DNA of 11,580 bases. It comes from an uncultured Cytophagaceae bacterium (GTDB lineage Bacteria > Bacteroidota > Bacteroidia > Cytophagales > Spirosomataceae). Positions 1 through 6,096 of the stretch are shown here, in pieces. The stretch covers positions 1 to 11,580 of the forward strand of contig CAILUB010000022.1 in NCBI GenBank assembly GCA_903837305.1, given 5' to 3'. Below the pieces are notes generated by a model. It made no database searches. It saw nothing but the letters and a program-made list of their open reading frames with translations, and was not told the origin of the DNA. Within the stretch, counting starts at the first letter, position 1. Each line of letters begins with the position of its first letter. The translations under genes and the position numbers were made by a program.

Positions 1-1075
1 AGACGACCAACCCAATCCCTACTATACCTCCAATCAAACTCAAGAAAACAGCTTCGAAAAGAAATTGGAATAGAATGAAATAATTCTTTGCTCCTAATGA
101 CTTTTGGATTCCAATAATATTCGTTCGCTCTTTTACCGAAACGAACATAATATTCGCGATCCCAAATCCTCCTACTAAGAGAGAAAATCCAGCAATTAAA
201 GCCCCAGACACATTTAACGCGGCAAAAATACCATCAAAGAATTGGTTTAATCCATCAAGTCGATTTACCGAAAAATTACTTTCCTGTTTGGGCTTTATCG
301 AACGTAATGAGCGCATTAATCCTGTCACTTCACCTTCTAAATTCTCTTGTCCAATATCGTCATCTAAAGCTTTAATAGCTATATCTGGAGCCGGCTGATC
401 TTTTTGAAATACAGCAGAAAATGTAGAATAGGGAATAAAGACTTTCTCATCAGGAGTTCCACCAAAACTCAACATATCACTTCCCTTCTTTTCAATTACG
501 CCAATTACTTGAAACTTAATCCCATTTAACTTTATCTGATCACCGACAGCGGCCTGAAGATTTTCTGAAACTTTGGCACCTATGATGACTACATTTAATG
601 CATTCTCCGACTCAATCGGCAAAAAATAACGTCCAAATTGCACTGGAACACTGGTAATTTGATTGTAATCATAACTCGCACCCGTCATGTTCACATCCAT
701 ACTTGAACTTCCATTAGTTGCAGAAGCTGAACGGCCATTATCGATAATGGCTATGGCTTTGGCTGATTGTAAATTATCCTTTAGAAATTGAAACTCCGCA
801 TACTTCATTTCTGGGCGATTCAAATACTTCCACCAAGGGTAGTTGCTTTGCATTTCCCATGGCCATTTTCCAACATACAAGACTCCAGTGCCAGCAAAGG
901 AATCAATCTCTGATCGAATATTCTTATTTAGGGAATCTACCGCTGTGAATACAGCTACGATAGCAAAAATACCAACGCTTACACCTAACAGCGAAAGAGT
1001 TGTTCGTAAAATATTAGATCTCAAAGCCTGGTAGGCAAAGATCAAACTCTCGTAAACTTGAATTAAAAACTTCAT
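1..1075 (-). CDS. ABC transporter permease, MacB/FtsX type (3' end cut by window edge)
   Basis: This is the inner-membrane permease of a MacB/FtsX-type ABC exporter, which would work with a separate ATPase not seen here. From the ATG at 1075 the minus strand reads openly through 358 codons to the window edge without a stop. Residues 1-21 are cytoplasmic. A first membrane helix at about 22-44 (LSLLGVSVGIFAIVAVFTAV) is followed by a long extracytoplasmic MacB_PCD-like region containing GKWPWEMQ and a FGGTPDEKVFIPYSTF stretch. The FtsX helices begin near residue 290 with SGALIAGFSLLVGGFGIANI, then the typical loop SVKERTNIIGIQKSLGAK and another helix. Family members are usually about 400-415 residues, so some 45-55 C-terminal residues are missing because of the window edge. 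A TAAATTTG element lies 17 bases upstream, so the permease appears to be the first gene of its transcript. The substrate cannot be inferred. Confidence 0.9.
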   Translation of the reverse strand, partial: MKFLIQVYESLIFAYQALRSNILRTTLSLLGVSVGIFAIVAVFTAVDSLNKNIRSEIDSFAGTGVLYVGKWPWEMQSNYPWWKYLNRPEMKYAEFQFLKDNLQSAKAIAIIDNGRSASATNGSSSMDVNMTGASYDYNQITSVPVQFGRYFLPIESENALNVVIIGAKVSENLQAAVGDQIKLNGIKFQVIGVIEKKGSDMLSFGGTPDEKVFIPYSTFSAVFQKDQPAPDIAIKALDDDIGQENLEGEVTGLMRSLRSIKPKQESNFSVNRLDGLNQFFDGIFAALNVSGALIAGFSLLVGGFGIANIMFVSVKERTNIIGIQKSLGAKNYFILFQFLFEAVFLSLIGGIVGIGLVV

Positions 1076-1091
1076 AGGATTTTGCTAAACT

Positions 1092-1099
1092 CAAATTTA
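1092..1099 (-). promoter_or_regulatory. Bacteroidota -7 promoter element for the ABC permease
   Basis: The minus strand reads TAAATTTG, an exact match to the Bacteroidota primary-sigma -7 consensus TAnnTTTG. Transcription would start about 3-5 bases downstream, giving a leader of roughly 10-13 nt before the ATG at 1075. No clear TTG -33 element is seen at the expected spacing, so this rests on the -7 match and its position. Confidence 0.5.
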
Positions 1100-1176
1100 G
1101 AAAATTAATTACTAGAAATACGCTTCCTTTTTATGAACAGATGGTATAAACTTTGAATGGCAATATGAAGGTAAGA

Positions 1177-1206
1177 TTGGATTTTGTAATTTTAGTTTCC
1201 CTTTTG
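1177..1206 (+). promoter_or_regulatory. Possible promoter of the FAD/Fe-S dehydrogenase
   Basis: A TTG at 1177-1179 is separated by 19 bases from CCCTTTTG at 1199-1206. The spacing and the TTTG half fit the Bacteroidota promoter pattern, but the TA of the -7 box is absent. If used, the transcript would begin almost at the ATG at 1212 (leaderless or nearly so). A second candidate, AAACTTTG at 1148-1155, also lacks the exact TA. Weak call. Confidence 0.3.
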
Positions 1207-1211
1207 TAAAT

Positions 1212-4157
1212 ATGAGCTGGAGCAATTACGAAGTACGTTTGTTGAAAGACCACTTTGAAGGTCAATTATTTTTTGACGAGAGCCAATCTTCTCAAATAGC
1301 GAAGCGTATTTATGCCACCGATGCTTCCGTTTACCAAGTAAAACCAGCCGCTGTTGCTATTCCAGCTTCATCCAAAGACATCAAACGCCTGATACAATTT
1401 GCGAGTCAGGCAAAAACAGGCTTAATTCCTAGAGGAGCCGGCACTTCTCTTGCGGGCCAAGTTGTAGGTGATGGTGTCGTAATGGAAATATCTTCCGCAT
1501 TAAGTAAAGTCATTTCTTTGAATCGAAAAGAAAAATCAGTCTGGATAGAGCCTGGAATTGTGCGGGATGACTTAAATAAACATTTAGCAACGGCTGATTT
1601 GTTTTTTGGTCCAGAAACATCCACCGCAAATAGAGCTCTATTAGGTGGGATGCTAGGAAATAATAGCTGTGGATTACATAGCATTGTTTGGGGATCAGTG
1701 CGCGATCATATTTTGGAAACACGTGCTTTTTTATCGGATGGAACAGAGATACATACGCATCCTTTGACGCTGGAAGAATTCTACCACAAGACAACCCTGC
1801 AAAATTTAGAGGGCAAGATTTACCGCGAGATTCATCGCATGTTGAATAACCCAGAAATTCAAAGCTTGATTCGGGATAAGTTTCCTAAGAAATCCATTAA
1901 ACGTAGAAATACGGGATATGCATTGGATGCCTTATTGGATATGCAGCCATTTACGCCGGATGGGGAACTCTTTAATCTATCCAAATTGATGGCAGGATCA
2001 GAGGGAACTTTGGCCGTCGTTCACGCGATGAAATTAAATTTATTAGATCTTCCTGAGCCCGAAGTGGCACTAGTGTGTATTCATTGTCATTCTTTACAAG
2101 AGTCCTTACAAGTAAATATTGAAGCTCTTAAGCATCCTATTCTTGCCTCTGAATTAGTGGATGATTACATACTTTCGTTTACGGAAGGCCATCCTAATTT
2201 CGAAAAAGACCGCGGATTTATTGATGGAAAGCCGGCTGCCATTTTGATGGTAGAGTTTCGTTCAACCGATCGTATCAGCTTAGAAGAGCAGGTTTCTGGA
2301 CTCATTGAGCAATTGAAGTCACAAAAATTAGGCTATTCCTATCCCACTTTATATGGAAATGAGATTGCCAAAGGTTGGGACATCCGAAAAGCCGGTCTAG
2401 GGTTAATCCGAAACCTAGAGGGAGATACACAGCCAGTTAATTTGATCGAAGATTGCGCTGTGGATCCTTTGGACTTACCTGCTTATGTGGCTGAAATACA
2501 GGCTTTACTCACAAAATACGAAACGAATGCCGCATACTATGCACACGCAGGAGCGGGAGAATTGCATATCGAGCCATTTATTAACTTAAAGAGCTCCGAA
2601 GGAATAGCTATCTTCCGCAGTTTGATTACGGAAACGGTGGAGATTCTGAAGAAATACAAGGGATCATTGAGTGGGGAACACGGAGATGGTCGTCTTCGGG
2701 GGGAGTTCATCCCTGCCTTAATGGGAAAAGAAATCTACAGTTTATTTAAAGAAATTAAGCACGTTTTTGACCCCCATAATTTATTCAATCCAGGTAAAAT
2801 AACGGATAGTCCCGCCATGGACACTGCCTTCCGATTTACAGATAAAAAAGCAACAGAACCTAGCTATTTCTTTGATTATGGAGTTTGGAAAAACCCACTA
2901 GGTCTAGCAGAAAAGTGCTCTGGATCTGGGGATTGTAAGAAAACAGCGTTAAGTGGAGGAACCATGTGTCCCAGTTTTATGGCCACTTTACAGGAAAAAG
3001 ATTCCACTCGAGCCAGAGCGAATATGTTACGTCAATTGCTCAGTTCGCCTAAAGAGGAGACATTTAGCAATCCTGACCTACATGAAATTTTAGACCTATG
3101 TTTGTCATGCAAAGGTTGCCAAACCGAATGTCCATCTGGCGTCGATATGGGAAAATTAAAGGCAGAAACCTTACAGCAATCCTATTTGAAAAATGGAGTT
3201 CCTCTTCGCACGAGATTAATAGGGCACTTCCCTACCCTACAGCGCTATGCTAGTTATGTTTCTCCTTTGTACAATTTCTTAGTTGAATTCCCGCTAACCT
3301 CTTCGTTGATCAAACTAGGAATGGGCTTCTCCATCGACCGAAGTTTGCCTACCGTACAATTCACAAGTTTAGAGAAATGGTTCGAACGCTATACTTCCAA
3401 AAACCCTCAAAATGCCTTTAAGAATGGATTTGTACATCTTTTAGCAGATGAATTTACGAATCACAATGAGGTGCCTTTAGGCCAAAAAACGATTCAATTA
3501 TTAAATGCCTTAGGCTACGGAGTTATCATTCCTAAAGGAATTGTGACAGGCAGAAGTTTTATTTCCAAAGGAATGTTGATAGAAGCTAAAGCTTTAGCTA
3601 ATGCAAATGTGGAGCAATTGGGTGATTTAATATCGAAAGAACATCCTTTGATCGGTATTGAACCGAGTGCCATCTTAACCTTCCGAGATGAAATACCATC
3701 GCTAGTAGACGCTGATAAACGCGAACAAGCGGAAAAATTAAAACCAAATTGTCTGTTAATCGATGAATTCATCACCCGAGAATACAAAGCAGGCAAAATA
3801 TCAGCTGACTCTTTCCATGGAAAACAGCAAAAAATCCTCTTACACGGACATTGCCATCAAAAATCAATTGCAGGATTAACCTCTACCCGAATCGCCTTAA
3901 CCATTCCAGCCCAATATGAAGTAGAATTGTTGCCTACGGGATGCTGCGGGATGGCGGGATCATTTGGCTATGAGAAAAAACACTATAAAATCTCTCAACA
4001 AATCGCTAACCTCGTATTATTCCCTCGTTTGTTAAATAAACCCATCAAGAGTATCATCGCTAGCAATGGAACTTCTTGCCGTCATCAAATCAAAGATGGC
4101 ATCGAACAAACCGGTTACCACACAGCAGAAATTCTATATAACGCCCTAAAAGCCTAA
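1212..4157 (+). CDS. FAD-binding and (Fe-S)-binding D-2-hydroxyacid dehydrogenase, YdiJ/GlcD-GlcF fusion type
   Basis: This large flavo-iron-sulfur enzyme probably oxidises a D-2-hydroxyacid (D-lactate, glycolate or D-2-hydroxyglutarate) and passes electrons toward the quinone pool. The exact substrate is not visible. An N-terminal FAD_binding_4 (PCMH) domain covers about residues 40-270, with the FAD motif PRGAGTSLAG near 73-82, GNNSCG, and AGSEGTLAVV near 262. The FAD-oxidase C-terminal domain runs to about 530 and includes GELHIEP, SGEHGDGRLRGEF near 487-500 and DPHNLFNPGK. A ferredoxin-like module has cysteine clusters CSGSGDC near 568 and CLSCKGCQTECP at 630. The C-terminal CCG (heterodisulfide-reductase-like) module has HGHCHQ at 878-883, CCG at 911-913 and C956. 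The length of 981 residues and the domain order match E. coli YdiJ-type proteins; YdiJ is reported as a D-2-hydroxyglutarate dehydrogenase. No key motif is missing. The DUF4286 gene follows after 7 bases and is probably cotranscribed. Confidence 0.93.
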   Translation: MSWSNYEVRLLKDHFEGQLFFDESQSSQIAKRIYATDASVYQVKPAAVAIPASSKDIKRLIQFASQAKTGLIPRGAGTSLAGQVVGDGVVMEISSALSKVISLNRKEKSVWIEPGIVRDDLNKHLATADLFFGPETSTANRALLGGMLGNNSCGLHSIVWGSVRDHILETRAFLSDGTEIHTHPLTLEEFYHKTTLQNLEGKIYREIHRMLNNPEIQSLIRDKFPKKSIKRRNTGYALDALLDMQPFTPDGELFNLSKLMAGSEGTLAVVHAMKLNLLDLPEPEVALVCIHCHSLQESLQVNIEALKHPILASELVDDYILSFTEGHPNFEKDRGFIDGKPAAILMVEFRSTDRISLEEQVSGLIEQLKSQKLGYSYPTLYGNEIAKGWDIRKAGLGLIRNLEGDTQPVNLIEDCAVDPLDLPAYVAEIQALLTKYETNAAYYAHAGAGELHIEPFINLKSSEGIAIFRSLITETVEILKKYKGSLSGEHGDGRLRGEFIPALMGKEIYSLFKEIKHVFDPHNLFNPGKITDSPAMDTAFRFTDKKATEPSYFFDYGVWKNPLGLAEKCSGSGDCKKTALSGGTMCPSFMATLQEKDSTRARANMLRQLLSSPKEETFSNPDLHEILDLCLSCKGCQTECPSGVDMGKLKAETLQQSYLKNGVPLRTRLIGHFPTLQRYASYVSPLYNFLVEFPLTSSLIKLGMGFSIDRSLPTVQFTSLEKWFERYTSKNPQNAFKNGFVHLLADEFTNHNEVPLGQKTIQLLNALGYGVIIPKGIVTGRSFISKGMLIEAKALANANVEQLGDLISKEHPLIGIEPSAILTFRDEIPSLVDADKREQAEKLKPNCLLIDEFITREYKAGKISADSFHGKQQKILLHGHCHQKSIAGLTSTRIALTIPAQYEVELLPTGCCGMAGSFGYEKKHYKISQQIANLVLFPRLLNKPIKSIIASNGTSCRHQIKDGIEQTGYHTAEILYNALKA

Positions 4158-4164
4158 AGAAATC

Positions 4165-4461
4165 ATGATACAATACAACATATCGCTCTTTATAGAGCCA
4201 AGTATTACAGAGACCGCATTAAAAGCCTTAAAAACGGTAATTATGCCTGAAATAGAGAAGCAAACCTTCGTCGACCAGATTCATTTATTTGAAATAAGTT
4301 CTCACCAAGAACCTGATTCAAATGGATACTCTTTACAATGTTGGCTACCCGAATTCGAAGAAGAACACAAACAATTTATTGAAGGAATTGTATCTGGTTT
4401 TTTCCAAAAGGAATTCGCGAATCAGTATGTGTACTTTCCGAGTCAATTGAAGAGAGTGTAG
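4165..4461 (+). CDS. DUF4286 family protein
   Basis: This is a small protein of 98 residues with no signal peptide or membrane helix, so probably cytoplasmic. It fits the DUF4286 family by its opening (MIQYNISLFIEPSI, a beta strand typical of the family's MIIYNVTV start), its length of about 100, the central YSLQCWLPEFEEEHKQFIEG segment and the closing QYVYFPSQLKRV segment. The predicted fold is a small ferredoxin-like alpha/beta sandwich (inference); no catalytic residues are apparent. It begins 7 bases after the dehydrogenase stop, so it is probably translated from the same transcript. The function of the family is unknown. The 7-bp repeat array starts 7 bases after its stop codon. Confidence 0.8.
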   Translation: MIQYNISLFIEPSITETALKALKTVIMPEIEKQTFVDQIHLFEISSHQEPDSNGYSLQCWLPEFEEEHKQFIEGIVSGFFQKEFANQYVYFPSQLKRV

Positions 4462-4468
4462 ATTATAA

Positions 4469-4538
4469 AGTAGAGAGTAGAGAGTAGAGAGTAGAGAGTA
4501 GAGAGTAGAGAGTAGAGAGTAGAGAATAGAGAATAGAG
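4469..4538 (+). repeat. 7-bp tandem repeat, ten units (8 AGTAGAG + 2 AATAGAG)
   Basis: Eight perfect consecutive copies of AGTAGAG (4469-4524) are followed by two copies of the variant AATAGAG (4525-4538). The array begins 7 bases after the DUF4286 stop codon. A 7-bp unit in non-coding DNA cannot be codon-driven, so this is a true microsatellite-like array. The copy number is likely variable between strains (inference). Confidence 0.95.
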
Positions 4539-4540
4539 AA

Positions 4541-4575
4541 TTTACCACTTACCATTCACCATTCACCATTTACCA
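4541..4575 (+). repeat. Second 7-bp tandem repeat, five units of YTYACCA
   Basis: Five consecutive 7-bp units read TTTACCA, CTTACCA, TTCACCA, TTCACCA and TTTACCA. The array directly abuts the AGTAGAG array but has an unrelated sequence and the same unit length. It lies in the convergent gap between the DUF4286 gene and ung. Confidence 0.9.
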
Positions 4576-4581
4576 TATCTT

Positions 4582-4609
4582 TTCTCTATACTCTCTTATC
4601 TCTAATCTC
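4582..4609 (-). repeat. Degenerate inverted copies of the AGTAGAG repeat, running into the ung stop codon
   Basis: Read on the minus strand this stretch is GAGATTA, GAGATAA, GAGAGTA, TAGAGAA: four diverged 7-bp units related to AGTAGAG in inverted orientation. They could pair imperfectly with the array at 4469-4538, leaving the ACCA array as a loop. The first unit on the minus strand encodes the last residues and TAG stop of ung. No classic GC-rich terminator is seen between the DUF4286 gene and ung, so this foldback may do that job (inference). Confidence 0.65.
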
Positions 4610-5294
4610 GTCCCCAATCAATCCCCTCTTGCCCACTCGCGAAAAGGTACTCATTAATCTTCGAAAACGGCTTAGTCCCAAAAAATCCACCCCGGTTAGC
4701 AGATAAAGGTGAAGGATGCGCAGCTTCAATGATAAAGTGTCGTTGAGGATCGATAAATTTTGATAGCTTTTGTGCGTGTGCACCCCATAAAACAAAGACG
4801 ATGTTTTGTTTCTCTTTACTCAAAGTTCCGATAACCTCTTGTGTAAATTCTTCCCAACCTTGTTTTGCGTGCGAATTTGGCTCTCCTGAGCGGACTGTTA
4901 ATACAGTGTTCAATAATAAGACTCCTTGATTAGCCCAAGAACTTAAATCGCCGTCAAATCGAATGACTTTCATGTCGTCGTAAAGTTCTTTGTAGATGTT
5001 ACGAAGCGAAGGCGGCAAAGGGAAAGCAGACGGAACAGAGAATGATAAACCTTGTGCCTGTCCAAGGCCGTGGTAAGGGTCTTGGCCTAGGATTACCACT
5101 TTGGTATCTAGAAATGAACAATGTTGAAATGCAGCGAAAACCGCATCCATAGGTGGGAAAATTTCTTTTTGATCAAATTCAGATTCTAAAAATCGACTGA
5201 GGTGATTAAAATAAGGAGAGGAAATCGATGAATTCAACACCTTTTTCCAATCATTATTCAAAGAATCAGCTAATTTTACTTTCAGATTACACAT
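4602..5294 (-). CDS. ung: Uracil-DNA glycosylase, family 1
   Basis: This enzyme removes uracil from DNA (from cytosine deamination or dUMP incorporation) to start base-excision repair, in the cytoplasm/nucleoid. The 230 residues match the usual family-1 length. The water-activating loop GQDPYH lies at residues 70-75 (catalytic Asp72), followed by the uracil-binding stretch LLNTVLTVR at about 127-135 and the DNA-intercalation loop HPSPLS at 193-198 (His193). The N-terminal WKKVL and SSPYFNHL stretches are also typical. The chosen ATG at 5294 is the only Met before WKKVL; upstream there is only a weak AAGG. The start lies just 14 bases from the proposed apaG start on the other strand. The last codons sit in a 7-bp repeat unit, so the C-terminus GRD may be repeat-derived. 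Confidence 0.96.
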   Translation of the reverse strand: MCNLKVKLADSLNNDWKKVLNSSISSPYFNHLSRFLESEFDQKEIFPPMDAVFAAFQHCSFLDTKVVILGQDPYHGLGQAQGLSFSVPSAFPLPPSLRNIYKELYDDMKVIRFDGDLSSWANQGVLLLNTVLTVRSGEPNSHAKQGWEEFTQEVIGTLSKEKQNIVFVLWGAHAQKLSKFIDPQRHFIIEAAHPSPLSANRGGFFGTKPFSKINEYLFASGQEGIDWGRD

Positions 5295-5308
5295 TAGACC
5301 TTATTAGG

Positions 5309-5695
5309 ATGATAGAAGCATATTCAAATGGATTCTTAGTTTCAGTAGATACAACGCATCTACCAGATATGGAATTAAATCCACCCTATAAGCATTTTTT
5401 CTCCTACCAAATTACAATCAAAAACTTGAGTAACCAACCGGGACAGCTTGTGAGTCGTTTTTGGGAAATTGTCGATGGAATAGGTTCGAAAGAGACGGTT
5501 AACGGATTAGGAGTTGTGGGCCAACAGCCTATTATCGAACCAGGAAATTCATTTACCTATACATCTGGATGCCCATTAATTTCATCTATTGGTAAAATGA
5601 GTGGACATTATGTGTTCCTGAATTTAGAAAACCAAGCCACCTTCAAAGTAGACATACCTCCATTTGAGCTTATTCCCGCTTATCACTTGAATTAA
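5309..5695 (+). CDS. apaG: ApaG domain protein (Co2+/Mg2+ efflux-associated)
   Basis: This is a small cytoplasmic beta-sandwich protein of the ApaG/DUF525 family. The family is linked genetically to cobalt resistance and magnesium efflux (CorD in Salmonella), but its biochemical role is unsettled. With the start at 5309 it has 128 residues, the usual size. Family signatures are FSYQITIKNLSNQPGQLVSR, FWEIVDG, NGLGVVGQQPIIEPG, FTYTSGCPL, GHYVFL and VDIPPFELIPAYHLN. I chose ATG 5309 because homology begins at the strand just after it. The same frame is open upstream to an ATG at 5228, which would add 27 residues and overlap ung; its good-looking Shine-Dalgarno is explained by the conserved Ung SSPYF codons on the other strand. 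The stop overlaps the next start (TAATG), so translation of the two is probably coupled. Confidence 0.88.
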   Translation: MIEAYSNGFLVSVDTTHLPDMELNPPYKHFFSYQITIKNLSNQPGQLVSRFWEIVDGIGSKETVNGLGVVGQQPIIEPGNSFTYTSGCPLISSIGKMSGHYVFLNLENQATFKVDIPPFELIPAYHLN

Positions 5696-6066
5696 TGAAT
5701 CGGATTCAATTTTACTTCAAGTCACAAACGGCACATGGATTACATTCACCTTCTATTTATGCCTTGTATTGCGAATTATTGAATCCCTATTTAAATCGGC
5801 GGCTGTCATATGAGCAATTAATTGAGGGACTTCAAAAACGTTATTCAGATTGCTCGCTTCTTGAGATTCAATCAAAAATAGATCTTGCCAAAACTGATCA
5901 TAATACGATCATTCTGTTTGAGAAACCTCACGATAAAGAGGAAATATGGAATTCTTTATATTCGCATCCAGCGGTGATCCAAACAGTTGATCTATTTGAC
6001 CTTGGGCTCCTATTCTTTAAACCCATTTGCCCTAAACAGCATTTCTATTTACGCAAAATGGCCTAA
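5695..6066 (+). CDS. Short methyltransferase-like protein lacking the SAM-binding core
   Basis: This 123-residue protein resembles both ends of a Bacteroidota class I SAM-dependent methyltransferase family that is normally about 240-260 residues. The N-terminal FYFKSQTAHGLHSPSIYALYC (residues 6-26) matches the family's opening xxLKxxxxHGxHSPFVY. The C-terminal part (about 69-121: DHNTIILFEKPHDKEEIWNS, HPAVIQTVDLFDLGLLFFKP, KQHFYLR) matches the family's closing strands. The middle, where the glycine-rich SAM loop (E-G-S-G-type motif) should be, is absent, and no other GxGxG is present. The frame is intact, so this is either a domesticated short form or the product of an in-frame internal deletion. 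It starts at the apaG stop (TAATG) and ends 5 bases before a strong terminator. Catalytic activity as a methyltransferase is unlikely. The family match is from recall, not a search. Confidence 0.7.
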   Translation: MNRIQFYFKSQTAHGLHSPSIYALYCELLNPYLNRRLSYEQLIEGLQKRYSDCSLLEIQSKIDLAKTDHNTIILFEKPHDKEEIWNSLYSHPAVIQTVDLFDLGLLFFKPICPKQHFYLRKMA

Positions 6067-6071
6067 AAAAA

Positions 6072-6090
6072 GGGGCTCAATTTGAGCCCC
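6072..6090. terminator. Shared bidirectional Rho-independent terminator
   Basis: GGGGCTC at 6072-6078 and GAGCCCC at 6084-6090 form a perfect 7-bp stem (9 bp if the flanking AA/TT pair) with a very short loop. On the minus strand it is followed by seven T residues (A-run 6065-6071), ideal for ending the helicase transcript, whose stop codon is 6 bases upstream. On the plus strand TTCTACTTAT follows, a weaker tail for the apaG transcript. Confidence 0.92.
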
Positions 6091-6096
6091 TTCTAC

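Noticed and set aside
843..1034. 63-residue plus-strand frame inside the ABC permease.
   Set aside because: The minus strand here encodes the permease's N-terminal helix and periplasmic start with clear family character. The plus frame has no recognisable features.
1406..1794. Two overlapping minus-strand frames (1406-1684 and 1510-1794) within the dehydrogenase.
   Set aside because: The plus strand carries the FAD-binding motifs through the same bases. The minus frames have no promoter, no family resemblance and overlap each other.
4345..4548. Minus-strand frame rich in YSLLSTL repeats.
   Set aside because: It is only the translation of the AGTAGAG 7-bp array read on the other strand, extended into the DUF4286 gene.
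4469..4575. Possible CRISPR array.
   Set aside because: The repeats are 7 bp and strictly tandem without spacers, and no cas-like gene is present.
5228..5308. Upstream ATG for apaG at 5228 with a good Shine-Dalgarno-like AAGGAGAGG at 5213-5221.
   Set aside because: The purine run is the reverse complement of codons for the conserved Ung SSPYF stretch, the 27 extra residues do not resemble ApaG, and it would overlap ung by 67 bp. ApaG homology starts just after the ATG at 5309.
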